Below are positions 33,226-43,213 of a stretch of DNA of 50,283 nt, in pieces. This DNA is from Bacteroidia bacterium (GTDB taxonomy: Bacteria > Bacteroidota > Bacteroidia > Flavobacteriales_E > Vicingaceae), in assembly GCA_030433355.1 (NCBI GenBank), contig JAUIMG010000020.1, positions 1-50,283 of the forward strand, read 5' to 3'. The notes beneath the pieces were generated by a model that saw only the letters and a list, made by a program, of their open reading frames with translations, was not told the DNA's origin and ran no database searches. How positions within the stretch are numbered: position 1 is the stretch's first letter; each line of letters begins with the position of its first letter. Position numbers and translations under genes: made by a program.

Positions 33226-36200
33226 ATGATGAAAAAAAATTATTCTTTTTTTACTTTTTTAATACTGTCTTATAGCCTTAGTTCTCAAGAAGTTTCTTAT
33301 AAAGAAATGATGCAAGACAATTCCTATAATTTTTATGAAGTGGTAGATGCTGCAGAAGCATATTTTTCTAGCATGGATAAAGATGCAAAAGGTTCTGGAT
33401 ATAAACCCTTCATGCGTTGGGTAAATGCTAATGAGTACAAATATTATCCAGATGGGAATCGTTCTAATGTTGATCCATACTTTGTAGCAAAACAATATCA
33501 ATCCTTTTTAAAAAATAATGGAATTGCCAAAAACTTATATAATGGTTCATGGAAAGAGTTGGGCCCAAATACAATTGATAGTATAACTGGGCACTATTCT
33601 GCGGGATTAGGTAGAATTGAAGATTTCTATGTAAACCCGAATGATAGTAATAGAATTTATATTGGAAGCAGAAGCGGAGGATTTTGGAGAAGTACAGATG
33701 GTGGAGCCAATTGGCAAGGAACTACTGATTTTCTTTTTGCCAGTGGAGTAAATGCAATATCTGCTTCTCCAACAAATGCAGACTCTGTTCTAATCAATGT
33801 AAGAAATGCTGATAATGGAACGTCCCATGGAGTTTATAGAAGTACCAATGGAGGTTTAAACTGGATAATTACTCCTTTCAATCCAACGAATCTTAGCACG
33901 GGAGGCTTAGGTACTAACTTTCAAATAAATGAGATTGCTTATCATCCAACCATTGGTAATTTAATCTTTGTAGCAACGAATACAGGAATTTATAAGTCAA
34001 CAGATAATTTGCAAACTTTTAGCAGAGCTTTTCCTTCACAAAATATTATAGAAATAACCTTTCACCCAACTAATGACAGTATAATGTATATCTATAATGC
34101 AACTGCTTCAGGAAATAATAGAGATAGAATTTTAGTGAGTAGAGATTTGGGTACTACTTATTTAGCAAGTGGGTTAATAAGCGGGAATAATGCAAATACA
34201 AGAGTTGAACTTTCTACCTCTCCTATTTGTAGTTCCTGTGTTTATTTTGCCTCCAATAATGGTGTTTGGATTTCCACTAACGAAGGTCAAACCTTCTCTT
34301 TTCGTTCCAACTCTACACAAGCAAATGGTGGCTTTGCTGTTAGTGATATAGATACTAATTACATGGCCTATGGCTATGTAGACTTAGATAACAGTTCAGA
34401 TGGTGGAAGAACTTTTGTACAGCGAACAGAATGGTATTTGGGTAGTACGAATGGAAATACTTCTACTTTTTCTTCAAGTTATGCTACAAGCACGGATTAT
34501 ATTCATGCAGATGTAAGGAATTTAAAATGTATCAATGGCGTTTTTTATGCAGCTACAGATGGGTTTTTATGTAAATCGAACGATAATGGATTGAATTGGT
34601 CAATTCTTACTGAAGGAACAGGAATTAGAGAGAATTACAAATTAGGACTAAGCCAATCTAACCATTACAGAAGTATGATTGGTTCTCAAGATAATGGAAC
34701 AAGCATATATACCGAAAAAGGCTGGGTAGAGTTTTATGGAGCAGATGGTATGGAGGCAATCATACATCCATTGAATGAAAATTGGATGGTTGGTAGTGTA
34801 CAATATGGTATTAGAAGGTTAACCAAAAATGGAGGGCAAAGTAGTTCTGGAGCTAACCCTACCGGCTCCTCAAATGCTTATTGGGAAGCTCCAATAGCTT
34901 TTGATCCAAATAATCAGATGAATGTTTATGATTTTAGAGATCTGGTGTATAAATCCAATGATTTTATGGAAACTACTACGGCTTTAGGAAATCCCGGAAG
35001 TATTGGTGGGGATATTAGACAAGCAGCAATTGCAGAAAACAATTCAAATATTATGGTGGTTGCAGCGGGTAGCTCCATTGAAAAGTCGACGAATGGAGGA
35101 CTTAATTTTTCAAACATAAAAAGTAATTTGCTAAATCATGCCATACAAGACATAGCATTCGATCCTAGGAATGATGATGTGATTATTGTTGTTTATGCTC
35201 ACTACCAAAACGATAGTCAAAAGGTATATTTAACAACCAATGGTGGTAGTACTTGGACCAATATAACCTATAACCTTGGGAGTATGCCAATTCGCTCTGT
35301 TGCTATAGATCACACAGATTCTACTAATATTTATTTGGGAGCAGAAATTGGGGTTTATACCAAAACAATGAATTCAACTAGTTGGTCTCTTTACAATACT
35401 GCACTTCCCAATATGGCAGTTAGAGATTTAGAAATTAATTATGGCAGTAATACTTTACGAGCTGCAACTTGGGGTAGAGGCATGTGGGAATTTAATTTAG
35501 TTGGTCGAGCAGATTATCCAGCCTTAATGTACACCACTATAACGGATGTGCCTACCGAAGCACAACCTAAAGCAGGAATAGATCAATATGTCACCACTAA
35601 AGTGCATTATAATGGCACTTTAAGTGCTGTTTATCTAGAATATTCTCCTGATTCTGCAGTATTTGGCAACAGAATAAATATGACCAATACAGTGGATTCT
35701 ACTTGGATTGCTAATTTGCCAATTCCGCAGTATGCAGTTGGTAGAAAAGTTTTCTTCAAAGTATTTGCAGTAGGAGCAAATAATGATACTACAGAAAGCT
35801 ATAAGTTTATGTATGAGGTGAAGCCTTTTCAATATTGTGATGCTAGAGGTAATACTAGTTCTGGAAACCTTTTTATTAATAGAGTGCAGTTGAGGAATTT
35901 AAATAATACTAGTGTAAATAATGGCTACACTAATTATACAACACCAGTAGTGGAGTTATTTGTAGATTCTAGCTATACGTTAACGATTAATGCAAATACA
36001 AATTGGACCAACAATGATTATGGTGCTTGGATAGACTTCAATAAAGATACGGACCTTGATAGCGGAGAAAATGTTTTATTTAGTCCAAATTCATCTGGTG
36101 TTGCATCGAATACTTTTACGGTTCCTTCCAATGCAAGTGTTGGAGATACCGTTAAAATGAGAGTTCGACTTTCTTATTGGAACGATGCTACACCTTGTGG

Positions 36201-36516
36201 CGACTATTTTGGTGAAGTAGAAGATTATTTAGTGGTAATTAGAAGTATTACCACTGATATAGAGATTGCAACAAAGACTAAAGTTGCTAGCATCTTTCCA
36301 AATCCTAATAATGGGAGTTTTACCCTACAATTTGAAGAAGCTAGAGTGAACGTTCCAATCCAGCTTTTTGATATGCAAGGAAAGATGATAGAAGAGCGAA
36401 TTCAAAATGGCGAAAAACAAATGAGCTTTAATCTAAATCTTAAAAAGGGGACTTATTACCTTAGGATCGGAAGTGGTAGAGAGGTAGAAACTCTTAACCT
36501 AATCATTGGAGATTAA
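33226..36516 (+). CDS. Secreted BNR/VPS10-like propeller protein with GEVED domain and T9SS tail
   Basis: 1096 residues. Signal peptide at about 1-20. From about 100 to 760, repeated RSTDGGANWQ, YRSTNGGLNWI, STNEGQTFSF, TTNGGSTWTN motifs (Asp-box/BNR blades) indicate one or two beta-propellers of the sialidase/VPS10 type, without visible sialidase active-site arginines. A GEVED domain (about 870-1010; YGAWIDFNKDTDLDSGE, YFGEVEDYLV) is followed by a type-A sorting domain (IFPNPNNGSF to the end). Probably a surface-exposed or released binding protein or hydrolase; its substrate is unknown. Confidence 0.88.
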   Translation: MMKKNYSFFTFLILSYSLSSQEVSYKEMMQDNSYNFYEVVDAAEAYFSSMDKDAKGSGYKPFMRWVNANEYKYYPDGNRSNVDPYFVAKQYQSFLKNNGIAKNLYNGSWKELGPNTIDSITGHYSAGLGRIEDFYVNPNDSNRIYIGSRSGGFWRSTDGGANWQGTTDFLFASGVNAISASPTNADSVLINVRNADNGTSHGVYRSTNGGLNWIITPFNPTNLSTGGLGTNFQINEIAYHPTIGNLIFVATNTGIYKSTDNLQTFSRAFPSQNIIEITFHPTNDSIMYIYNATASGNNRDRILVSRDLGTTYLASGLISGNNANTRVELSTSPICSSCVYFASNNGVWISTNEGQTFSFRSNSTQANGGFAVSDIDTNYMAYGYVDLDNSSDGGRTFVQRTEWYLGSTNGNTSTFSSSYATSTDYIHADVRNLKCINGVFYAATDGFLCKSNDNGLNWSILTEGTGIRENYKLGLSQSNHYRSMIGSQDNGTSIYTEKGWVEFYGADGMEAIIHPLNENWMVGSVQYGIRRLTKNGGQSSSGANPTGSSNAYWEAPIAFDPNNQMNVYDFRDLVYKSNDFMETTTALGNPGSIGGDIRQAAIAENNSNIMVVAAGSSIEKSTNGGLNFSNIKSNLLNHAIQDIAFDPRNDDVIIVVYAHYQNDSQKVYLTTNGGSTWTNITYNLGSMPIRSVAIDHTDSTNIYLGAEIGVYTKTMNSTSWSLYNTALPNMAVRDLEINYGSNTLRAATWGRGMWEFNLVGRADYPALMYTTITDVPTEAQPKAGIDQYVTTKVHYNGTLSAVYLEYSPDSAVFGNRINMTNTVDSTWIANLPIPQYAVGRKVFFKVFAVGANNDTTESYKFMYEVKPFQYCDARGNTSSGNLFINRVQLRNLNNTSVNNGYTNYTTPVVELFVDSSYTLTINANTNWTNNDYGAWIDFNKDTDLDSGENVLFSPNSSGVASNTFTVPSNASVGDTVKMRVRLSYWNDATPCGDYFGEVEDYLVVIRSITTDIEIATKTKVASIFPNPNNGSFTLQFEEARVNVPIQLFDMQGKMIEERIQNGEKQMSFNLNLKKGTYYLRIGSGREVETLNLIIGD

Positions 36517-36547
36517 TTTCATTAGCAATCTTTTAAGATAACTTTTT

Positions 36548-37216
36548 TTACCTGAGGTTAAATCTAAAAGGTACCACCAAACTGGAAGTAATTGATTTGC
36601 CATCTTTTGTCGCAGGTGTCCAATTGGGCATTTCTTCAATTACCCTCCAAGCCTCAGCATCTAGATATGGGTTAGCTCCCCGAAGAATAGAGTGAGCTTC
36701 TACTTCACCATTTTCTTTAACCAAAAATTGAATAAAAACTGTTCCCATATGTCCACCATCTTTGGCTTGACTAGGATACTTAGTCGTCATCCCAATAAAT
36801 TTAAACATCTCTGCTTCGCCTCCTGGGTATTCTGCTAATGTGTAGTTTGATTTTGAAGAGTCTATCGTATTATCAAATGTGTCTCCAAGAGAGGAGTTGG
36901 AGTACTTAATCTTATTAAAATTAATTTCTGAAATTAGATTTCCCTTTAAATCATATTCTTTCCAAATTCCATAAGGGATATCTCCATGCATATAGTTTAC
37001 TTTCAATTCCGATTTATCGCTAAGCTTAATTACTCTCGTTATTGTTGAATCTCCTTTTTTTGAAACTTCTTTTTTGAAGTACGCTTTACTTTCTTTAGTT
37101 GGTTTAAAAAGGTTCTGGTCTTTGTAGTAAGTTATGGTTTGAGAGTCGCATTTTTCTTGTGCTTTACTGAAGGTAGAAAAGCATATCATCAAGAAAGATA
37201 GAATTAGATATCTCAT
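36548..37216 (-). CDS. Secreted protein with TonB C-terminal-like domain
   Basis: 222 residues: signal peptide (1-19), a middle part with a MORN-like strand repeat (IWKEYDLKGNLISEINF), and a C-terminal TonB fold (about 142-222; MGTVFIQFLVKENGEVEAHSIL, PNWTPATKDGKSI). Unlike true TonB it has no retained inner-membrane anchor or Pro-rich linker. Such exported TonB-C proteins are frequent in Bacteroidota and have no settled role. Confidence 0.8.
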   Translation of the reverse strand: MRYLILSFLMICFSTFSKAQEKCDSQTITYYKDQNLFKPTKESKAYFKKEVSKKGDSTITRVIKLSDKSELKVNYMHGDIPYGIWKEYDLKGNLISEINFNKIKYSNSSLGDTFDNTIDSSKSNYTLAEYPGGEAEMFKFIGMTTKYPSQAKDGGHMGTVFIQFLVKENGEVEAHSILRGANPYLDAEAWRVIEEMPNWTPATKDGKSITSSLVVPFRFNLR

Positions 37217-37305
37217 GGTTTAGTTTTTTATTAATTCGTTTTCCAATATTTACTAGAAAATTACAAATAGTCTAGTAAAGAGATGTTTAAGATAGGAAAT
37301 CTGTC

Positions 37306-38013
37306 TTATTTACAATCTCCGTCAGGCAAGCAAACCCCTTCGCTAGAATCATTGCTTTCTGCTTTTACTTCCTTTAAAGCAGAAGAAATAACACTTTCAA
37401 AGATTTCATCGCTTTGAGCCCCTGAAATGGTTAAAGATTCATTGATGAGAAAATAGGGAACACCCCTTATAGTTAATTGTCTGGATTGATAGAGGTCTTG
37501 TTGCACCTCTTCTTCAAATGCATCACTTTCCATAATTTTTTTGGCTTTGTCAGAGTCTAAACCAAGGCTTTTACAAACGGCTATTAAGTTTCCTTTTTTA
37601 GATAAATCCATTCCATCTGTAAAGTAAGCTTTCATCAATGCCTCTTTCAATGCGTCGGATTTACCAACTGTTTTTGCCCATTGAATCAATCGATGCGCAT
37701 CCATAGTATTAAATGTAAGTGCTTGATTAAAGTTAAAATCAATGCCATAAGATTTGCCTTGAATACGCAAATGTTCGCTCATTGCTTTCACTTGCTCAAT
37801 AGGATATCCTTTTCTTTCAGAAAGGTAAGGGGTAGAAGGAATAGATTCCCCTTTTGGAAAGTCAGGGTCTAATTGAAAGCTATGCCAAATAACTTCTACT
37901 TTGTCTTCCGCCTTTAATTGTTGTATAGCTTGCTCTAACTTCTTCTTACCTACATAGCAAAATGGACAAACCACATCACTCCAAATTTCAATGTTTACTT
38001 TAGCTGCACTCAT
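37306..38013 (-). CDS. DsbA-family oxidoreductase (FrnE-like)
   Basis: 235 residues, thioredoxin fold with helical insertion. Active site CPFC at C16-C19 near the N-terminus (WSDVVCPFCYVGKKKL), cis-Pro loop near RGVPYFLIN, plus an odd Cys pair at the C-terminus (EGVCLPDGDCK). No signal peptide, so it probably works in the cytosol as a disulfide isomerase/chaperone like FrnE. Its start overlaps the DinB gene stop by 4 bp. Confidence 0.92.
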   Translation of the reverse strand: MSAAKVNIEIWSDVVCPFCYVGKKKLEQAIQQLKAEDKVEVIWHSFQLDPDFPKGESIPSTPYLSERKGYPIEQVKAMSEHLRIQGKSYGIDFNFNQALTFNTMDAHRLIQWAKTVGKSDALKEALMKAYFTDGMDLSKKGNLIAVCKSLGLDSDKAKKIMESDAFEEEVQQDLYQSRQLTIRGVPYFLINESLTISGAQSDEIFESVISSALKEVKAESNDSSEGVCLPDGDCK

Positions 38014-38576
38014 TCTTCCATTCTTTTAATAATTAATCTAATTTGTCCCATATGGTTTGCTTGGTGTTCCATCACATGGTACCAAGCCCAATGATTATTC
38101 ATGCTGCTACCCTTCACTTTGGCTTCAAACCATTTGTCATCTTTTGTTTTAAGAAGTTTCAGTGTTTCTTTTCTTACTTTATCCCAAATTTCTAAGTAAT
38201 ATGAAATTGGTTGGTCTTTAATGGTTTCTCTTCCTTGGTCGCCCAGACCTAGAGCTGTCTCCCAAATCGCTTTTTCTTCGGCATTATAACCTCTATTTTC
38301 AAAAGTATATAACTGGTAGTATTTTTCTGTTGCAGCTAAATGATAAATCATAGCGCCAACACTATTGGCCTTATCGTCCAACAAAAAGTCTGTCTGCTCT
38401 TGATTCAGATTTTGCACGCTACTCGTTACTCTTGCTTTTAAATCTTCTAGCATGGCAACCGTTGTCCCGATTTGTGGGGAGTAGCCTTTTACAACATTGA
38501 TTTCATTTTGAGCAGAAGCTGTGGTGCCAAATAATTGAAATATCAAAAAGGCAAATGTGACGTATAGAGTTTTCAT
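38010..38576 (-). CDS. DinB-family protein, secreted
   Basis: 188 residues: signal peptide (about 1-22, ending ASAQ), then a four-helix DinB/YfiT-like metal-binding bundle. Candidate metal His residues are in MIYHLAATEKYY and the HVMEHQANHMGQIRL block. Bacterial DinB-fold proteins include thiol-dependent transferases; the exact reaction here is unknown. It overlaps the FrnE-like gene by 4 bp, so the pair is co-transcribed. Confidence 0.83.
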   Translation of the reverse strand: MKTLYVTFAFLIFQLFGTTASAQNEINVVKGYSPQIGTTVAMLEDLKARVTSSVQNLNQEQTDFLLDDKANSVGAMIYHLAATEKYYQLYTFENRGYNAEEKAIWETALGLGDQGRETIKDQPISYYLEIWDKVRKETLKLLKTKDDKWFEAKVKGSSMNNHWAWYHVMEHQANHMGQIRLIIKRMEE

Positions 38577-38639
38577 TCGTTTGATTTCGGTTAAAATTCT
38601 TGCTTAAAAGTAATTATATGATTTTTAAGAATATTTCAA

Positions 38640-39605
38640 TTAATTCCATCTTTCTTTTCTCCAAAGTGCTCTCTCTTCGGTCTCCAGAAAAGTCCAAGCA
38701 AGCACCCTACTAATCTTATTTCCCGTTTTAATGTCTATTGTTTTAATTTCGCTGACTTGTTGTTGATGCAATAATTTATAGAAAGCTTTGAGATTAGATT
38801 CTTTGGAAACAAGGGAAGTAAACCACAAGCAATTTTTAGAAAAGGCTTTACTTTCATAAATAAGATTGGTGATAAATTGAAACTCTCCACCTTCATAAAT
38901 CAATTCTTGCGTGTTTCCAGAAAAGTTGAGGTTAGGGGTTTTAACCTTTTTGCCCGTCAGGTTTTTAATTTTTCTTCTACTGCCTTTTAAAGCATCTTCA
39001 GCAGATGCATGAAAAGGAGGATTACAAATGGTAATGTCTATTTTTTCTTCTTTTCCAATAATTCCTCTTAGTATCCATTTAGAGTTATTCTGCAAGCTGC
39101 AAATCACCTTGCCCTTTAAAGAGGAATTAGATAGAATAATCTTCTTCGAAGATGCAATCGATTTGGGATCCATATCGCTTCCTATAAAATTCCAATCGTA
39201 TTCAGTAACGCCAATAATAGGGTAGATACAAGTTGCACCCACTCCAATATCTAAACAATGGATTTTTTCTCCTTTAGGAATTTTACCTCCATTAGATTCA
39301 GCTAATAAATCGGCAATAAGATGAATATATTCTGCTCGACCTGGAATAGGAGGGCAGAGATTTTCTTCTGGGAAATCCCAATATTCTATACCGTAATAAA
39401 AATGTAGGATTGCCTTGTTTAGGGCTTTAACTGCTTTTGGGTCAGAAAAGTTAATAGATTTTTTTCCTACTTTATTCGGCTGAATAAAGGGAGTCAATTC
39501 AGTTTGGACTTCTACCATAGCCTCTAAATTGTAAGGTACTCTATTCCTATTTCTAGGGTGTAAATATGTTTTTACTGGTTTGCTTTTATTCAAAACCATC
39601 TTCAT
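38640..39605 (-). CDS. rlmF: 23S rRNA (adenine-1618-N6)-methyltransferase RlmF
   Basis: 321 residues, Rossmann SAM-dependent enzyme that methylates A1618 in 23S rRNA. Characteristic N-terminal HPRNRN and IEYWDFPEENLCPPIPGR segments, SAM loop LDIGVGA, and the amino-methyltransferase motif NPPF (TICNPPFHASAEDA). The start ATG at 39605 lies 20 bp inside the end of cbpM, so it is translationally linked to the cbpA-cbpM pair. Length and motifs are normal. Confidence 0.93.
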   Translation of the reverse strand: MKMVLNKSKPVKTYLHPRNRNRVPYNLEAMVEVQTELTPFIQPNKVGKKSINFSDPKAVKALNKAILHFYYGIEYWDFPEENLCPPIPGRAEYIHLIADLLAESNGGKIPKGEKIHCLDIGVGATCIYPIIGVTEYDWNFIGSDMDPKSIASSKKIILSNSSLKGKVICSLQNNSKWILRGIIGKEEKIDITICNPPFHASAEDALKGSRRKIKNLTGKKVKTPNLNFSGNTQELIYEGGEFQFITNLIYESKAFSKNCLWFTSLVSKESNLKAFYKLLHQQQVSEIKTIDIKTGNKISRVLAWTFLETEERALWRKERWN

Positions 39606-39885
39606 AAAGCCTTAATCTATTTTTCAGGCTATTCAATTCATCTTTCAATTCTCTTTCTTTTTCTAATAAGTTTAAAACCACATCAATGCCTTCTAGATTG
39701 ACATTTAACTCATGATGTAGTCTTATTATTTTTTCTAAATCACCAATTTGGTCTTGATGTATAAATTGATTTTGCTCAATAATTTCGATTTGAATAAGTC
39801 CCATACTATTCAATGCGTTAACAAAAGATATTTCAATATTGTATTGCGAACAAAGGGTTTCTGTGGGGATTAAATATTTTTCCAT
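39586..39885 (-). CDS. cbpM: Chaperone modulator CbpM
   Basis: 99 residues: MerR-like helical N-terminus (YLIPTETLCSQYNIEISFV) and C-terminal helix with LYEDGFE. CbpM binds the J domain of CbpA and inhibits its co-chaperone and DNA-binding activity. The start overlaps the cbpA stop (TAATG), the usual coupled arrangement, and its 3' end overlaps the rlmF start. This strongly supports the identity despite low sequence conservation of the family. Confidence 0.85.
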   Translation of the reverse strand: MEKYLIPTETLCSQYNIEISFVNALNSMGLIQIEIIEQNQFIHQDQIGDLEKIIRLHHELNVNLEGIDVVLNLLEKERELKDELNSLKNRLRLYEDGFE

Positions 39886-40781
39886 TATTGCGCTTTTAGA
39901 TTTTGTAATTCTTTAAAGAGAGCAATTTCTTTTTCACTCAGATTGCTAGGTGTTTTTAGGTGGTAGGTAATGATTAGGTCTCCAAACTTTCCTTCCTGCT
40001 TGTAAACTGGGAAACCTTTGCCTTTAAGCTTTACTTTGGTTTCATTTTTTGTTTCAGGACTTATGTTCAGCTTCACCTTTCCATCAAAGGTGTCTACCAT
40101 TATTTCGCCACCTAAAATTGCCGTGTATAAGTCTAAGTCAACATTTTCATAAAGGTTGTTTCCTTCCCTTTTAAATTTGGTGTGGTTGTCAATGATAAAC
40201 TTGATGTATAAATCTCCATTTGGCCCTCCATTTAACCCTTCGCCCCCTTTGCCTTTTATTTTAATGAGTTGCCCATTTTCTACTCCTGCCGGTATAGTGA
40301 GTCTTATCTTTTTACCATTAACCGTTAATAGCTGCTGTTGAGAGGTATATACATCTTTTAAATTCAATCGCAACTCTGCATTGTAATCTTGACCTTTAAA
40401 TTTCGGGCTTCTGCCTGAACTTGATGATGAACGACCACCTCCAAACATCGACTCAAAAAAATCGGAATAATCTTGGCCTGAAAAATCTTGTTGAGAGTAT
40501 TGACGTTGCGATTGCTGTTGTTGGTATTGTCTTTGTGCTTTTTCCTGCTCTTCTCCGTGTTTCCAATCTTTACCGTATTTATCGTATTTCTTACGATTCA
40601 CGGGATCACTTAAAACTTCATTGGCCTCATTAATTTCTTTGAATTTTTTTTCGGCCTCTTTGTTATCTGGGTTTAAATCAGGATGGTATTTACGAGCAAG
40701 TTTTCTATAGGCCGTTTTAATTTCCTTTTCACTTGCAGTTTTAGGAATACCCAAAATCTTATAATAATCTATAAATGCCAT
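39885..40781 (-). CDS. cbpA: Curved DNA-binding J-domain protein CbpA
   Basis: 298 residues: J domain 1-70 with HPD at 33-35 ([10 protein letters not shown]), a Gln/Ser-rich linker (about 80-125; [10 protein letters not shown]) and two beta-sandwich client domains (about 130-290). No zinc-finger Cys repeats, so it is a CbpA/DnaJ type-II class co-chaperone of DnaK. It is followed by its modulator cbpM. Confidence 0.92.
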   Translation of the reverse strand: MAFIDYYKILGIPKTASEKEIKTAYRKLARKYHPDLNPDNKEAEKKFKEINEANEVLSDPVNRKKYDKYGKDWKHGEEQEKAQRQYQQQQSQRQYSQQDFSGQDYSDFFESMFGGGRSSSSSGRSPKFKGQDYNAELRLNLKDVYTSQQQLLTVNGKKIRLTIPAGVENGQLIKIKGKGGEGLNGGPNGDLYIKFIIDNHTKFKREGNNLYENVDLDLYTAILGGEIMVDTFDGKVKLNISPETKNETKVKLKGKGFPVYKQEGKFGDLIITYHLKTPSNLSEKEIALFKELQNLKAQ

Positions 40782-40865
40782 TAATCTATTTTGTATTTAA
40801 TGGATATAATAAAATGGTCAATGAAATTTAATCAAAAGAATTTTATTGAGGAGCTTGGATGTACC

Positions 40866-41594
40866 TTATTTTGTCTTAGAAGAACCCTTTAAAAGCTTTT
40901 GCAATTCATCCATTTCTCCTTTTTTCAAATGCCTCCATTTGCCTAGTGGAATATCTAATTTAATATTCATAATCCGAATACGCTCCAGTTGACGAACGTC
41001 ATAATTCAAGTGTTCGCACATTCTTCTAATCTGCCTATTTAAACCTTCTGTTAGAATGATTTTGAAACGGTATTTATCTATCTGCTCAACCTTGCACTTT
41101 CTAGTTACAGTACCTAAGATAGGGACACCATTCCCCATTTTATGAATAAATGTATTTGTAATTGGTTGCTTTACAGTAACTATATATTCTTTATCGTGAT
41201 TATTTTTTGCTCGAAGAATTTTATTTACAATATCTCCATCATTGGTCATTAGAATTAAACCTTGACTGTCTTTATCTAATCTACCAATGGGGAAAATTCT
41301 TTCCTCATAGCCAATGTAATCTATAATGTTGTTTTTCTCTTTCTTCGTATCCGTAGTGCAAACAATACCTCTAGGTTTGTTGAAGGCCATATAAACCATT
41401 TTCGTTTCAACGCCACTTATCAATTCTCCTCGCAAACGGATAGCATCTTTAGAAGATACTTTGCTGCCATTTTCAGCGAGCTTGCCATTAATAGTTACCA
41501 GCTTTTGTTCAATAAGTTTATCCGCTTCTCTACGAGAACAATAGCCAATTTCACTAAAAAACTTATTTATTCTAACTAGATTTTGTTCTGCCAT
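40866..41594 (-). CDS. rluF: 23S rRNA pseudouridine synthase RluF
   Basis: 242 residues: S4 RNA-binding domain (about 8-55; RINKFFSEIGYCSRREADKL) and a RsuA-type catalytic domain with catalytic D107 in GRLDKDSQGLIL. KYRFKIILTEGLNRQIRRM is the usual second block. RluF modifies U2604 of 23S rRNA. Among the RsuA-like subfamilies the layout is closest to RluF; RluB/E cannot be fully excluded. It is 85 bp upstream of cbpA. Confidence 0.85.
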   Translation of the reverse strand: MAEQNLVRINKFFSEIGYCSRREADKLIEQKLVTINGKLAENGSKVSSKDAIRLRGELISGVETKMVYMAFNKPRGIVCTTDTKKEKNNIIDYIGYEERIFPIGRLDKDSQGLILMTNDGDIVNKILRAKNNHDKEYIVTVKQPITNTFIHKMGNGVPILGTVTRKCKVEQIDKYRFKIILTEGLNRQIRRMCEHLNYDVRQLERIRIMNIKLDIPLGKWRHLKKGEMDELQKLLKGSSKTK

Positions 41595-41700
41595 CTTCAG
41601 ATCAATGTACTTGAATTCGTTGCGATAAACTTAGTTTAAAATCCTTTAGATTCTCTAGAAATTCTTCCTCCTTTTAGATCTAAGATATATACTTTTAAGC

Positions 41701-43173
41701 TTATTTTTCTCCAATATGGTGTTGGTAAAATTTCCAAACTTCTTTAGCTACGTCTCTTCCTAATTCCAATCCAGCTACATTATCTGCTTGTATATGGTAG
41801 CCACCTAAAACTCTTGAGATACCCGCCATCTCAGCAGTTTCGGTAAAGGTTGGAAATACTAAAGTAATGGTGTCCCCTAAATTATCTGGTTCTGTTAATG
41901 CACCGGCAACTAATTGAGATTCTGAACCAAATTCGTCGCTTCCTGTCCACATTTTTAACCCTTCAGCGCAGCCACCACTTATAGTACTATGGCCTGAAAC
42001 GTAGCTTGGGAAAGGTGGACATAAAAAAGTTTCTGGGGAATAAGGTCTCCATTGTTTTCCTTTCATTTCAACCATTCCTTTTCCTTCTCCTCCCCAAGCT
42101 ATAATTGTTTGATCACCATAATATTTATGAACCAAAGCAAATGGTCTTGCATAGTCATAATACATTTTAGAATCCCACGATGCAATAAAGGCATCCATAG
42201 CTACAACTTGATTGTAGAAATACATTTTTACATCTTCATCTAAAGTATGATTGTCTCTTACAGAAACATCTTGAGCAAATTTTAACCAATGACCTGCCTG
42301 TTGCACAGACTGAGGCCCATCTCGCATAAACTCTACCAAGGCCTTTTGATAATCCGTAAGTGCAGCTTGTAATTCAATAACTTCTTTCACTTCTTCCTCT
42401 AGCTGTTTAGAGCCTATCAATGGTGGAGGCCCGGGACGAAATTGATCTCCAGACTTTAGGGCAATTGGTTTTACCTTATCCCAAAATGGCGTTAAGCAGC
42501 CAGGAGCAAATTGCCCTCCTTTCCCATCAGAAAAGTATTTTGGTTGCCAACGATTTGGGTCAACATTTTGGTCTGCAGAATTAACTGGCTCATAACCTAC
42601 GTAATTAAAATAGGCTTCTCCATTGGAGCCTTCTTCCTCACCATATTGGTTGGATCCATCTCCTTTCCTAGCTTCAATCACTGCTTTGGCAGCTAAGTTT
42701 CCTATACCTTCCGGAGTGGTAGGATCTAAAGATTCATTGTTTGGGTCTAAGCCTAGCTCCTTCATAAAGCTTGCAAACAACTCTTTATCTGAATAATAAT
42801 ATTCGTTCATTGCTCTGTAAGCTGCATAGCTAATTGCAATTTCTTTATTATTTAAAGAATGCTCTGCCATTGGTCTCCTTTTAACATTCTGCAAATAAAC
42901 TGGTATTGCATTTTCATCATATCTAGACCATGCATCAAAAACAGAAACGAATATCAGTCCTAAATAACGAGAGGTTATCGTTGGTCTAGGGTTGAATCTT
43001 CTGGTGTCGTTTGCTGTTGCAGTCAAAGCCATTTGGCCCCATTTGTAAGCGATATTATCAACTCCCTTAGGCTCTGTAGATTCAACTAAGGTTTTCTCTT
43101 TTTTAATCTTCGGATTCTCATTACAGCTAAAAAGAATCAAAGGAATTAGTAGCAGTAAGACTGATTTTTTCAT
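41701..43173 (-). CDS. Vanadium-dependent haloperoxidase-like (PAP2-related) lipoprotein
   Basis: 490 residues with a lipoprotein signal (LILFSC, lipidated C17). The PAP2/vanadate-binding pattern is complete: K and RP in SKMYYDYARP (about 337-346), PSYVSGHS with catalytic His about 394, and SRVLGGYHIQAD with Arg about 451 and His about 457. Relatives use vanadate to oxidise halides, or are acid phosphatases; which applies is undecidable by eye. It would be exported and membrane-anchored. It lies third behind a VIT transporter and a small membrane protein on the same strand, 40 bp gap. Confidence 0.85.
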   Translation of the reverse strand: MKKSVLLLLIPLILFSCNENPKIKKEKTLVESTEPKGVDNIAYKWGQMALTATANDTRRFNPRPTITSRYLGLIFVSVFDAWSRYDENAIPVYLQNVKRRPMAEHSLNNKEIAISYAAYRAMNEYYYSDKELFASFMKELGLDPNNESLDPTTPEGIGNLAAKAVIEARKGDGSNQYGEEEGSNGEAYFNYVGYEPVNSADQNVDPNRWQPKYFSDGKGGQFAPGCLTPFWDKVKPIALKSGDQFRPGPPPLIGSKQLEEEVKEVIELQAALTDYQKALVEFMRDGPQSVQQAGHWLKFAQDVSVRDNHTLDEDVKMYFYNQVVAMDAFIASWDSKMYYDYARPFALVHKYYGDQTIIAWGGEGKGMVEMKGKQWRPYSPETFLCPPFPSYVSGHSTISGGCAEGLKMWTGSDEFGSESQLVAGALTEPDNLGDTITLVFPTFTETAEMAGISRVLGGYHIQADNVAGLELGRDVAKEVWKFYQHHIGEK

Positions 43174-43213
43174 AGTAGTTGTGTTTGTTTTCTATTGGTT
43201 GTTCTTTGGTTTT

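Noticed and set aside
33226-36516. Sialidase
   Set aside because: Asp-box/BNR-like blades are present but the conserved active-site arginine triad was not found.
36548-37216. Classical TonB energy transducer
   Set aside because: There is a cleavable signal peptide and no inner-membrane anchor, periplasmic Pro-rich linker or ExbB/ExbD partner.
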